The notes under the pieces are model-generated. The model made no database searches. It worked only from the letters and a program-made list of their open reading frames with translations, and was not told the DNA's origin. Below, in pieces: positions 34,006 through 46,197 of a stretch of DNA of 64,000 nucleotides (position 1 is the stretch's first letter; the number at the start of each line of letters is the position of its first letter). The DNA is from Lycium barbarum (taxonomy: Eukaryota; Streptophyta; Magnoliopsida; Solanales; Solanaceae). Where the stretch lies: NCBI RefSeq assembly GCF_019175385.1, contig NC_083344.1, forward strand, positions 27,220,231 to 27,284,230, in the 5' to 3' direction. Both the position numbers and the translations under genes were made by a program.

Positions 34006-36407
34006 GTGCTTGTATACATGCTGATGGCACATGCATACATACATACAGATCCCGGCCCTGTCTGGGGGCGCGGTAACAGAACCCGGCCCTCTTAGTACGG
34101 GATGCAGTGGACAGACAGAATCAGATCAGATCATATGCCATCCTGGCCGCCATCCCCATACACAGATCATAATATCATAATCATACAGATATAACAGATC
34201 CCGGCCCGCACGCCGAGGGACGCGGTGAACAATGCAGAGAAACATGCACGATAACAGAACCTGGCCCGGGACGCAGTGAAGGAATGCATTGAGACAGCCA
34301 CGAACAGATTAATGAGAAACCACATACATATAGACTCACATACAGACTCAATCAGACTGAAGGGTGCCAAACGGCGAGCCAAATCAGAGTATCCAGATAG
34401 TATGCATAGTACGCGCCTATATCCTACTTGGGAAGGCACGACAGATTATTATCAGAATCAGATTCTCAGATGTTCAGAAGTCATTTTGTAAGAATTGCAT
34501 AAAAATAGTCATATCATGACCAAAATAATAATCCAGATGTTTTCTGAGAAAATCGGACAAAACGGAAGTATTTAAAGTTATACAGAAGATATCGGGCCTT
34601 GTGGGCCCGCCTCGGACCAACTCGAGGCAACATATGTAAATTACTGATAATAGACCTTATGAGGTCATCCATAATCGTTTGGAAGTGTTCCGACTCCGTT
34701 TTAGGGAAGTTTCGTACAAAAATTCACTTTAAAGGCAATTTGTAAGAAAATGGTTTCAATTGTACTGAAGGAATTGGAGCGGTTTTCCATCTCGAATTCC
34801 GAGGAACGGAGTCATACTTAAGGCTCGCGGCCGAGCCTATCACATCCAGAACATGCCTAAGAATAAAGGGAAATGCTTCACATACCTCGATAGCGCCTTA
34901 CGCTCGCTTGGCGTCGACTCCAATTTCGTCCAAAATCTAGAAATGGTCAAGTTTACCATTTGTTAGTTTCAAACTCTTCGATAGTCCAACTTAACACATA
35001 CTTGCCTACCGAAATTTCGGCAGCATTTCCTCTGTACATATAACATCCCCGAGACTTAGCTCGGCTCAATTTATCAACACAGCAACCCAGAAACAACATC
35101 AATGACAACAACATATATTACAACACACAATACGGCATCACTAGCCATCTTTCCGACATAACGAAACATCTCTCATTTCAACCTTACACTTCCAAACCAA
35201 CCCTACCATTTTCATATTCAACACTTATCAAGATCGTTACAACATATTTCGGAGGCATATCATACCATTTTCACAGGATATACATAAGATATGCAAAACA
35301 TACAAACTTTCCATCAAAGCCACTACTTATCCAATTCTCTTAACCTTCAACATACAAGTTCATTATACATTTCCATCTTCCAAATTCATCAACATTAATC
35401 ATAATTTGCCTCTTGATACTTTCATTTCCATTTTTACATAAACCATAACAAAGTTGCATATTTTCCTACAACAACTTAATAACCATTTTTCCATGACAAT
35501 AAAGATTGTTATCTTTCCATTCACTTCACCATAACACACTTAACACACTAACAAGAGTAAATTCATATTCCACCACCAATACAATACCACACGGCCACAT
35601 ACAATATTCTCCAACTTCCATTAATTCATTCCACTTTCATTTCTAATACAAATTCCACCATAACCACAACTAGATTCCAACATGAATTCAAGTCATCATA
35701 TACATACAACATGTACATACATACGGCCAAACTTCCAAATTATTTTTATCATGAATTTCTTCCTTTTTAGCTTACTACAACATCTCCAAACCATGCATAA
35801 CACATAAAACAAGATTCAAACTCACCTTTCTTCTTCACTTCTTAACTTGACCCAAGTTGGTAGCTAGAGAAAACGAACCACCGATTGTCCGAAACAACGA
35901 CTCCACGTTACTTAGCACCCTTGAATTGGCAAGTTTACTTGAAGAATTTAATTTCTTGGTGGCTAAATCTTGGTCTTGATTTTTGCAAGGAAGGGCCGAA
36001 TGGTCCCTTATTTTTTTGCTCTTCTTTTGGTTTGTTCTTTCTTCTAGTTTCTTGAAAGTTCTAAAGGATAATGATACATATATATAATATGGTTCCTTAT
36101 CTTAATTCACCACATGGAAAAATTAATTAGGGGCCATGGCTTGGGCCTCACCATGGCCGGCCACCCCTCTCAAAATGGGCCTTGTTTTATATATATATAT
36201 ATATATATTTTTTTTAGCCCAATTGTTGGCTAAAAAATTGTAATTCATGGAACAAGTTTCCAAAATTACGATTTTTGCCCTTGGCCACCTTTCGTACTTC
36301 CACACCAATTCATTCATAGCCGACACATTCATACCAAGTATGGCCTTATTCTTTACAAGTCAAGTTATCTCAAATTTTTCGAATATGCAAAAATGTCGGA
36401 TGTAACA

Positions 36408-37655
36408 TTAACGTGGAGTAGTTGTTGGAGCAAGCAAAGAATTCATTTGTGCAACTCATAAACCCTAGCCAAGTTGAGAAGTTAAAGGATAAAGGTAAGA
36501 TTTAATCTCCTTTTCTATGTGTTAGGGATGATTTGTGAGTGTTGTAGTATGTAGAAATGGATGAAATTCATGAAATATGTGTGTGTAGGTTGTGGCCGAA
36601 TGGGGGCTGTGTTGGTAAGATGTGATGAATTGATTTTATTTAGTAATTTTGGTTGTTGTTGTTGTGGATTCCATGATGAAAATGAAGGTTTGATGGCTTA
36701 AAATGAAGTTGTAATCGTTGTGGGTTGTTGTAGAAGTTAATGCGACGTTAGCATGGTTTCTTATATTTGTATGAATGATGTTGTTAACGTGTGGTTGTTG
36801 GTATAATTCATGAACTTGGAAGCGAGGAATGTGTTGTTGTTGTTCTTATTGAGTTTGGAAGATTGTAAGTTGGGTTGTTGTGGTTAACTTGAAGGTAAAT
36901 GAAATGCCGTCGAATTATGTAGAAAGGGTTGCTAACGTTGGAATGCATTTTGAATTAATTGTTGAAGTGGTCAATATGGTTGTTGGTATTGTTGTTGACG
37001 ATTTGGCCGAGTTGAATTCTCGGGGATGGTTAAATTTATAGGGGAAATGCTGCCCAAATTTCTGTAGTTAGATTGCTAGTTTAGAACCGGATTCCTAAAT
37101 ACCTATAGCTAATGTTTGATATCTTTTGACGTTGTTGTAGATCTTGCGAAATCCGAGACATAAGTTCAGATTAGCTTAGGAAGCGGGCAAGGTATGTAAG
37201 GCTTACCCTTTCCTTCTTTTGGCATGTCCTAGAGCTAAGTAAGGTATGACACGCGTCTTGGGGTAACTCTATTCTTTAGTTCCGAGCTTGTTTACGATTC
37301 TTATTTACTTCTTGACACTAGCCTAATTAGTACAGTCAAGCTTATTGTATGATTAAATAACGAGCAAAGCATAGAGAGTTCATATTCCAAAAAGGGTTCT
37401 ACAAGGGTTAACGTCCATAACTTTCTTATGCTAACTCGGATTGACTCGAAACGTGTTTATGATCCTTCAAGTGTCGATTAGTGTACTTACCTATCGAGTC
37501 TTAAAAATTGATTTATTTGCATATAGTTTCTCACTACTCTGCTCGTGCATGCCTCAATATGTCCTTCACCGAGTCCCGCGCCAGGACACATTCTCGTGCG
37601 TACTCCACTGCATTGTTCACCGCGTCCCTCACTAGAGGGCCGGGGCACGTTATAT

Positions 37656-37711
<56 letters not shown>

Positions 37712-38467
37712 GATGATATGATGATACGGGGGTGGCGGCCAGGATGGCATACGATGACTCTATTCACCGAGTCCCTCACTAGAGGGCCGGGACACGTTAT
37801 ATGTATATATGATATATGATGTTGACATGCATGATTTTCATTTCAGAAGGCAAGTGTATTGATGTTTTTAACAGTCATACTTGTTTCTGGTAATTCTCCG
37901 TTTTAGTTATGATCATTTTTACTATATTTCATGCCTTACATGCTGAGTACATATTCCGTACTGACCCCTCTCTTCGGGGGCTGCATTTCATGCCCGCAGG
38001 TACAGACGCTCGTTGCGGTGACCCGTCAGCCTAGGACATCCATTCTGCTTCTTTGAAGTGCTCCCTTGTTCCGGAGCCTATACTTTTGGTACAGATCCTT
38101 TTGTTGTATATATATATATATACGGTGGGGCCCTGTCCCGCCATATGACACTGTTGTTACTCTTAGAGGCCTGTAGACATATATGTGGGTCATGGGTTGT
38201 CATCGTTCAGTTATGTCAGTGTGGATTACGTTTTTGCAATTTCCTGCATTATGATAGCCTGACCGGCTTATGTGTGACATCATATGTGACAGTTTATACA
38301 GCGTTTTGTCTTGCACTATAAAAGCCCTTAATATGCTAAACACAAGTATGATAAATGTCTATCTGGTTGAGTCGTGACAGTATAGGTTGAACGATAGATA
38401 GTATGATAAGGGGTGCTCGGTAGTTAATACTGGGTACCTGTCATGACCCTCTGGTTGGGTCGTGACA
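36408..38467 (+). mobile_element. LTR B2 (5' truncated)
   Basis: Starts TTAACGTGGAGTAG, matching 28797 of B1, and ends TCGTGACA at 38467. Very close to B1 apart from microsatellite length and small indels. The double hairpin is at 37945-37985. The next base is A-LTR sequence. Confidence 0.87.
37665..37708. repeat. (TA)22 microsatellite in LTR B2
   Basis: Uninterrupted TA run at the site equivalent to 30019-30052 in B1. Confidence 0.95.
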
Positions 38468-39416
38468 ATATGCTACTTCCTTCAAGGTGAGGCAGGATGT
38501 CGATGATTGTTCCATAATGACATCGGGGGATCACGACCTTACGTCACCCCGATAGAGTATAATTGAACTTGATCTCTATGCATGTACTATGATAATATAA
38601 GCATGTTATGATGATGATATTACTATTACAGCGTGCCTATTTGGCCGGGCAGTCACCGCCAAGGCGGTCAGCTATACACCATGGCCAGATGGCATGGGTA
38701 GACACCACTAGTGGGTGGCGTGAGATGATACCCCGGACGCGGGAGGCCTGAACGCGGGCTAATGTTGTTGATTATTACACCGATCCTATTTGGACGGGCA
38801 GCTTATACATTATGCATATATGATACACTGATGAGTATGAGTAAGACAGCATGCATTACTTCTATTGTAATTGTCAGTCAGACACAGCTGTTTCGCATTG
38901 ATATTCTCTTTATATCATTGTCTTATTTTATTGTTTATGCCTCTCATACTCAGTACAACATTCGTACTGACGTCCGTTTTTCTTTGGACGCTGTGTTCAT
39001 GCCTACAGGTAGACATGGAGGTGAGCTTGATCCAGATTCTTAACAGCGATCAGCTGATTGAGAGCACTCCATTGTTCGGAGGTGCTTATGATTCTTCTTT
39101 TGGTATATATATATACACACATTTTGGGCACGACGGAGTCTTGTTCCGTCTATATGTTTAGTATGTCAGTAGAGGCTCGTAGATACGCAGTGTGGGTTAG
39201 ATGATCTCACAAGACGCCATTATGTGTATATATTATTTGATGAACGAGAGGCAAAGGTATATAAGGCATTTATGTTTCCATATAAAATATGTTTTTCCTA
39301 CAATTAGTGTATAAAGTTGGTGAAAGAGCATTAAGTGAGTAAGATGAGTAGTAGCTCGAGTGGTGCTCGGTGGCTAGCCCCGGGTACCCGTCGCGGCCCC
39401 TAGCTGGGTCGTGACA
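38468..39416 (+). mobile_element. 3' LTR of A, right piece
   Basis: Aligns with 19120-20061 of the 5' LTR and ends GTCGTGACA. It begins exactly after the left arm position of the CTCACCTT hairpin. It carries ATCGGGG/CCCCGAT at 38522-38553, the double hairpin near 38950-38990, and GACGGA/TCCGTC at 39132-39150. Confidence 0.88.
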
Positions 39417-40078
39417 CCGCCATGCCCTTATATACACAAAAGAATCATACCAACTGAACTGCTATTCCGGAACAAGTGGAGTGCTCCTGTACAACGTTGA
39501 GAAAGCAACCTAAGGGTCTGATCCGTCTCCCTATCTACCTGCAGGCATGAACGCAGCGTCCACAAACAAAAGGACGTCAGTACAAATAATGTACTGAGTA
39601 TGTTAAGGCATGAATAACAACATAATAAAAAGATATGGAAAGTAACATAAGATAAGAGAGATAACCTATACATCTAAATGCCTCTTAAGGCGGAAGTCAT
39701 GCATACTTGCCCTTTTAAAAAAAACATTTCCATACATATACATATATCATAATACCGTGCCCGGCCATATAGGCTCGATGTCATCTGTACCCAGCCATAA
39801 TAGGCTCGGTGTTATCCGTACCCAACTGCAGTGGTGTGCACTATAGGTGTCGTACCCGGCCGACTATAGCGCGGCTCGATGTGAGAAAATACATACATAT
39901 ATATAAAGCATGCATAACTTATGCAGCATAAGAGCTCAAAGAAAAGTTATGACTCTATCGGAGTGACGTAAGGTCGGTAACCTCCGATTATCATTATGGA
40001 ACTATTATGGTGGACATGTCTCACCTTGAAGGAACAATAATCATAAGATGAGATCAGCATCAATAATAAGATCAATGC
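39417..40078 (-). mobile_element. LTR E, piece 3 (truncated)
   Basis: Resumes E after A. It has TGGAGTGCTCC (about 39477), the double hairpin in reverse (39540-39600), ATCGGAG/CTCCGAT at 39957-39988 and CTCACCTT/AAGATGAG near 40021. It stops at about 40078 inside what should be the middle of the LTR and joins the GCTCTAAGATTTT repeat, so over 1 kb of E including its U3 is deleted. Confidence 0.7.
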
Positions 40079-40245
40079 TCTAAGATTTTAAAAGGGAAAT
40101 GGGTCAAAAATACCCATCTACTTTGGAAAAAGAGCTAAAAATATCCTTCGAACTTATTTTGGATCAAAAATACCCCTTTCATCCTTAAAATTTTCAAATA
40201 TACCCCTGTCTTGACAAAAATTATCCCCCAAAATACCCTGAAATT
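40079..40245 (+). repeat. Extra copy of the foldback-arm unit
   Basis: GCTCTAAGATTTTAAAAGGG start. About 165 bp repeat the stretch 40321-40488 in direct orientation, so the left side of the foldback carries two units and the right side one. Confidence 0.75.
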
Positions 40246-40599
40246 ATTTTTCCTTGTCAAAATGAAGGCGGCATATTTTCATGAATACCCTTAGCCCGGG
40301 ATTATTAGGTGAAAAAAAATGCTCTAAGCTTCTAAAAGGGAAAAAGGTCACAAATACCCCTCAACTTTGGAAAAAGAACTAAAAATATTCTTCGAACTTA
40401 TTTTGAGTCAAAAATACCCTCATCCTTAAAATTTTCAAATATACCCCTGTCTTGACAAAAATTATCCCCTAAAATACCCCGAAATCATTTCTTAAACTCG
40501 CTTCATCATTTAAACCCGACCCAACTAAATAATAACTCATAAGATCCCCTTATTTCCCCCAATACGTAGGTTTGAAGTTTGAGGGAATTGGGGGAATAA
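40246..40599 (+). repeat. Left arm of a foldback (long inverted repeat) element
   Basis: About 310 bp (40246-40560) are the reverse complement of 46198-46509, including CAAAATGAAGGCGGCATATT, CTTAGCCCGGGATTATTAGG and ACTCATAAGATCCCCTTATT. A short TACGTAGGTTTGAAG-type loop precedes the H insertion. The repeat type resembles MULE or foldback MITE termini common in Solanaceae; that match is from memory. Confidence 0.75.
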
Positions 40600-42671
40600 T
40601 GTTATGTCTCGTATTTTATACATTGGGACAATCCGGATTAACTATGATAAGTTAGGGCCAAGACCATTCCGGGACTTGAAGTCGAGACTTTTGACCTTCG
40701 ATTTTATTTTGAGACATAAGTTGTTCATGAAATTGTTGGCATGGAACACTTAGGAAAAGTTGGGACCAAAAGTCACATAATTGGAAGTTGAAAATCATGC
40801 AAGTAGTCCCACACTTTGTGGCCAATTTTAAATGGTCCAACTCATGGGTGGACCATGGACACTTGGAGGGTTCATCTTGGGGCTTAAAAGATGACTTCTA
40901 AGTCATCTTCTAGCACTTCCACACTTAGCAAAATAAACCAAGAAGTTGAAGAACTTCAACAACAACCATTCGGCCAAGCCTAGGGAAAACCAAATCCAAT
41001 TTGAGCCATTCCAAAAATATTTCTTTGGTGCAAATCCACTAATTGGAGGTCCCTAAGTAACGTGGAAGTGTTATTGGAGCGATCAAGCCATCCGTTTAGT
41101 AGATCGCAAACCCTAAGCAAAAGTGTGGAGTTGAAGAAGAAAGGTAAGATTTGATCTTGTTTTATGTGTTATAAATGTTGTATGCATGTTGTGGTATGCT
41201 AAAATGGATGAAAATCATGAGATAGGGTATGTTGGAAGTGGGTTGTGTGCTTGGTGTGTTAGCCGTGTGAGGTGTGTGTATGTTGTGTGGTGTGGAGGTG
41301 ATGAATTGATCTTATGTAGCATGTTTGATTGTTGTAGTGTGTAGGATGGCTAAGAATCACTAATATATGCATGTGTGGTGATAGCCGAATGTGGGTCATA
41401 CTATATGCCAAAGAACTCATTAATGTCGCTTAATGTTTTAGTGGTTGTTGTGATGACTTTTATGTTGGAAATAAGAGTTTAATGTCGCAAGTTGATATGG
41501 TAAGTGTTGCGGACTGATTTGGAGAATTATGTGCAATTAATGCAACTTTTATTTTCATGAGAATGGCATTGTTAGAATGTGGATTGTTGGTGCAAATCAT
41601 GATTCGAAAGTCGGAAGTGTGTATAGCGAGGTTCTCGGGTTTGGGACTGTTTTCGGGAAAATTGGAGCAATTGTTGGATTGTTGGAAATATTGTGTAAAT
41701 TGTTTAAAATGTCCTTGAATATTGTTGGTATGGGTTCGGGTTGGAAATTGAATGTATGAGCGGTGATGTGGCTTGAATGTAAGCCGTCGAATTGAATATT
41801 ATGAATGTTGTTGAATGATGAAAAAGAGAGCTATTAATGTTATATTGCCTTTCGGATTGGTCATTGGGGTTGTTAGGTTTGTTATTGTTGTTGTGATTGT
41901 TGATTTGGCCGAGTTAAATTCTCGGGGTTGGCCTATTTACAGGGGAAATGCTGCCCAAATTTCTGTAGACTTGAGTATTAGTTTGGAGTAAATCGCCTAA
42001 GTGCCTATGTCTAATGTTTGATATTCGTTGGCGTATTTGTAGACCTTGGGGAGCCCGAGGCGTAGGTTGGGCTAGTGTCACGACCCGGCTAGGGGCCGCG
42101 ACGGGTACCCGGGACTAACCACCGAGCACCGCTCGTACTATCATTTACCTAACCCATTTAACAATCATTCATCTATTTCCGGTTAACTTTAAAAAGAGGA
42201 TTTGCTTTTCATTACAAAAAATATAACGCGTTGATACAAAAACATATTTCAATATACTTATACACATGCGTACTACCCATGTTGTGGAACCACACAACCC
42301 ACATCGAGCATCTATGAGCCTCTATTGAGTGACATACAAATATATACACAAAAGGAACAACCAACTAGCACCTCCGGAAGATGGAGTGCTCTTCAGCTCG
42401 GCTAGTGACTCCTATCAGTCTGGACCGGTTTCCCGTCTACCTGTGGGCATGAACACAGCATCCAAAGAAAAGGATGTCAGTACGAACATTGTACTGAGTA
42501 TGTAAGGCATACATCAAGAAATAAAGTAAGAATAAGAAAATAAAGTAAGTACAAGGAGATAATCGATAACTGCTTGCCTCTTAAGGCGGATCCATGCATG
42601 CATACTCATAAAGCATCATATAGTAAATTGCTGCGGAACGCGCTGCCCGATCCATATGTCATCATGTGTTA

Positions 42672-42785
42672 GTGCCGAGGACCGTACGGCCCGATCCATA
42701 AATATAATAAGTTAGTGCCGAGGAACGTACGGCCCGATCCATAAATATAATAAGTTAGTGCCGAGGAACGTACGACCCGATCCAT
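42672..42785 (-). repeat. 53-bp tandem units in solo LTR I
   Basis: GTTAGTGCCGAGGAACGTAC recurs about every 53 bp, three units, each followed by GGCCCGATCCATAA-like sequence. It replaces the CCACTAGTGG minisatellite of related LTRs. Confidence 0.75.
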
Positions 42786-44334
42786 AACCCATATATCCCG
42801 CGTCCGGGATGGAATCATGATATGCCAGCTGTATAGATAGCTATGCGTCTATAGCGTCTCACCTTTCCCCCTTTCCCCAGAAAACATTTTCATATCATAT
42901 ATATATATATACATACATAATATATATGGCATGCTGGAGAGCCCAAGGAAAAGCTGTAAGTACGTTGGAGTGACGTAAGGTCGAAAGCCTCCGATTGTGT
43001 TATGGAGTAATCATCGTCGCTTTGTCTCGCCTTGAAGGAGCAATTATTATAAGGCGAGACTATCAATGAAGAATAGAATTAAAAGAAAGCATAGAATAAA
43101 ATCATGAACTTCATAAGGCATCCATTCATATACTTTGGAAGATTTAGAAATAAAGTCACCATCCATGAATAAATTGAGAAATCAGTAAATAGCTCGACGT
43201 TCTCATATAGTCCTTGAAATCGTAAACTTGAAACTTTTAAACATAAGATTTGCTCTCATCATGGTCAGCATAATGATACTTTCACTTTTGACATCATCAT
43301 TGTTATTGAAAACAATATCCACGGTCGTTATCATAACGCTCACATAATCGCAACCTTTGGTTTGGAAAATAGGAGTACTTTGGAAAACATTTATGAAATA
43401 TCAAGAAGGAAATCGTGCTTCGGAATCTTAGATTATTTAACCTTTGATAGCAAGGAAAAGATGGGAGCATTTATGAAATCGTAAGCTAGGGATCATGCCT
43501 TTGAAAGAAAGGGAATAGCCTCACATACCTTCGACGTTTACAATTCTTATTGCTTGCTCGTTCTCCCCTAATGCACTCGTATACCTTCAAGAGAATTCAT
43601 GTCGTCGTTAGCTAAGTAATTACAAGAACGGACTACCATTTCTAAGGAAAATTGGGTAGCACTCCCTTCATTTCTAATACTTTCCCCATGTTTCATTTCC
43701 ACTCTCATACATTCGTAACGACACTCACAATATTACTTTCAACAATCATCACTTATACACTTTAAGAAAAATCTACCATTTTCCTTCAATTTCTCCACAT
43801 CCATGGTTATAGCTCGTTATCACGTTTTCTCGTATATAATACTTATTTCATGGTCTAGACGTTATTTATAACATATTCACAACCGTAGCTTATCAACATT
43901 CATGACTCCATTCAAGTACTATTCAATTGTGCCTCCATTTACCCATACAAGGCCTATTTTCTATGTTCTTATACATTTCAAGTATCTAAGCCTTCCAATA
44001 CCTTGAACCATATGGTATAGTCATGAAACATACCTTGGATGATGGTGGAACAAGCCTTGAGCAACAATACTCTTTTTATACCAAAACCCTATTTCAACCC
44101 TTTTGAGATTTCTTGAAGAAGATGACTTCCAATAGAGTCTCATGCACTTGCTTTCATGAATTAGATGTTGATGATCTTGGTTCCCCTTTGATCTCTTGAA
44201 TTTTGTGGATGAATAGTTGGAGAGCTTCTAGAGTGTTCTTGAATGGTGTAGATGCATAATGAAATAAAATGAAGCCTTGGTCCCTTTTATTAATTCAAAA
44301 TCTGGTCTTTAATGAATTCCAGTCGGGGTGAACA

Positions 44335-44605
44335 GTGGTCGTAAACCACAGTTTACGAGCCGTAAACTGGTTCACGAGCCGTCCTCCCTGGTCGTATTTA
44401 AGCATGTCCAAAACAGAGAAGTTGGCTGAAGAATATTGCAGTTTACGATCGAGGTTTACGGTCCGTAAACCAGTTTACGGGCCGTATTCCAAGTCGTATT
44501 TAAGCATTTCACCACTTAACAGAAAGTTGAAACTTGAAAGGCTGGAGGACGATGGTGGTTTACGGTCCGTAAATCACTTTACGGGCCGTATACCACTTCA
44601 CGACC
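44335..44605 (-). promoter_or_regulatory. U3 palindrome cluster (TTTACGG type) of LTR I
   Basis: GTTTACGGTCCGTAAAC at 44454-44470 and TTTACGGTCCGTAAA at 44559-44573, plus several GTTTACGAGCCGTAAAC-like variants. A TAATAAAAGGGACC stretch downstream on the minus strand (about 44290) may be the TATA region. Confidence 0.65.
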
Positions 44606-46197
44606 ACTGTGCTGAATAAAATTCCATAACTTTTTCATTTCCAAAAATTCACGAATCATCACCCCTTGCTTAGTAAAACACCCCACACTCATACCCTTGT
44701 CGTTCTATTCCTTGTACATGTACGGGGACTTTTTCCGAGGTGTAACAGCTAGCTTGGAGTGCGTACGAGGTATGTAAAGCTCAAACCTTCCTTCTTTTGG
44801 CATGCCTTAGTTATACATAGGTTATATCACGAGCCTCGAGGAAATTCTAAATTCGCAATCCGAGTACGTTATGACTCTTATATATTTCTTGGCACTCGTA
44901 TGTTTGATGTGATGAAATATGAATCCTTATGTCTTCGAAATAACTGATTTCCAAATGTTTCACAAAAAGTTTTGTTTTAAAGAATTCCGTAATTATGGAC
45001 GCCGTATCTTTCACATAAAGGCTCGGATTGCTTCGATATCTTCGTAGGAGTTTGTATGGCATATGATGAGTATGTTCTCCATAGGCGGGCCCGGCTCGGG
45101 TCGATACCCGTCCGTGGGTCCCGCGACTTTCCTTTATGTAATTTGGAAGATTTTTGAAAGAATTTGGTATGACTATTATTTCGATTTTCAAGTATGGTCA
45201 TTTTACTTATATTTGAGTCCATGATAATGATTTTATGCATATGGTTACTCACGACTCTGCTCGTGCGTTCTGTTATATCTTTTGCCGAGTCCCGGGCCGG
45301 TTCTGTTGTCGTGCGCACTTTGATATATTCCGGTGTTATGCTGTGTTGATGGTTCACCGAGCCACTCGCTAGAGGGCCGGGTTCCACTTATATTTGGCGT
45401 TATGCTGTGTATGGTGTTATGCTGTGTTATGATGTGTGACGGGGATACGGAGATTTGAACCTTCTGGTGTTATGCTGTGTTATGGCGCCATCGACGGGCG
45501 GGCGACCATATTCTTTGTGCCCTATGCATGACTTATATTTTGAGAGTAAACATTTTGATATTTTGGGTTTGCACTTATGTTCTGTACTTCTATTTCGTTT
45601 ATGCCTCAGATTTGTTTTCTGTATCTTCTGCTTTGCATACTCAGTACATATTTCGTACTGACCCCCTTTCTTCGGGGGGCTGCGTTTCATGCCCGCAGGT
45701 GCAGACACACAGTTTGGTGATCCACCAGTTTAGGATACCCTCTTCTACTGTTTGGAGTGCTCCTCTTATTCCGGATTCTACATTTTGGTATATATCTTCG
45801 TTCGTTGCATATGTATGTATTTGTTCAGGGGTACGACGGGGCCCTGTCCCGCCATATGATTCGGTCTGTCTGTTTAGAGGTCTGTAGACGTATATGTGGG
45901 TTTTGTGCCTACTTCTGTACGGGTGTGTTTGTATGATCCCACTTGCCATGGCAGCCTTGTCGGCGTGCGTTTGTATATGTTTTGGGCCGTTGCGCCATTT
46001 GATAGCCTTGTCGGCTTCTGATATATATGTACATATATGGTTGTGCTTGAAATGTGTCTGAGACAGTTTGATATAATTTGAGGCAGCGTGTGATATTTGT
46101 GCCCGTATACGCTATCTGTATGTGATTCAGATTTGATGAGTGTGTTCGGGTGCCCAGTTCGGGCACTAGTCACGGCCTACGGGGTTGGGTCGTGACA

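Larger units (their letters stand above)
33171..36407 (-). mobile_element. Solo LTR C, minus strand, in element B
   Basis: 3237 bp from TGTCACGACCCAACC to ..CGGATGTAACA. Its complement has the double hairpin (33601-33672) and GGCGGGGCCCTGTCC-type arms. No coding sequence. Flanks ACTTT and TTAAC do not match, and the left flank is pol while the right flank is the middle of an LTR, so a deletion accompanied or followed insertion. It holds a (TA)n run (33719-33758) and 11-bp repeats of TCATACAGAGT type (33945-34005). Confidence 0.75.
26629..38467 (+). mobile_element. Element B: rearranged tandem chromovirus copy
   Basis: Order: integrase-chromodomain 26629-28212, purine tract, LTR B1 28338-30822, primer site, gag/protease/start of RT 31027-33165, minus solo LTR C 33171-36407, LTR B2 36408-38467 (first about 460 bp missing). 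B1 and B2 are very similar. The right end TCGTGACA abuts A LTR sequence exactly. The left end has no LTR: it opens inside pol after RNase H, and 33 bp of the A LTR are lost. It looks like an LTR-internal-LTR-internal-LTR tandem reduced by deletions, or insertion of a one-LTR circular form. It cannot be autonomous. Confidence 0.75.
17728..39416 (+). mobile_element. Element A: Ty3/gypsy chromovirus (Tekay-like) with B nested in its 3' LTR
   Basis: 5' LTR 17728-20061, primer site 20066-20077, gag-pol 20266-25059, purine tract 25247-25260, 3' LTR 25261-26628 plus 38468-39416. The duplication is TCGCC at 17723-17727 and CCGCC at 39417-39421, with one mismatch. The LTRs differ at a few percent of sites by eye over the first 220 bp, so the insertion is not recent. 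The 3' LTR is split by element B. E sequence on both sides rejoins cleanly when A is removed. Confidence 0.9.
42076..44747 (-). mobile_element. Solo LTR I inside solo LTR H
   Basis: TGTCACGACCCGGCTAGG to CCGAGGTGTAACA, 2672 bp, perfect duplications GCTAG (42071-42075 and 44748-44752). It carries the informative variant hairpins CTCGCCTT/AAGGCGAG (43026-43058), TTGGAG/CTCCGA (42965-42994) and CATCC/GGATG (42459-42476), and a 53-bp repeat of GTGCCGAGGAACGTACGGCC type (42690-42785). Confidence 0.93.
40600..46197 (+). mobile_element. Solo LTR H, split by solo LTR I
   Basis: TGTTATGTCTCGTATTTTA to GGGTTGGGTCGTGACA, with perfect duplications AATAA (40595-40599 and 46198-46202). About 2.9 kb once I is removed. 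The U3-side region has AATGGTCCA..TGGACCAT arms near 40832-40857. The double hairpin CAGTAC..GTACTG, CCCCC..GGGGG is at 45640-45680. No coding region. Confidence 0.92.

Noticed and set aside
44847..45387. Minus-strand frames of 114 and 136 codons
   Set aside because: Inside solo LTR H, on the non-transcribed strand, with no recognisable domain.
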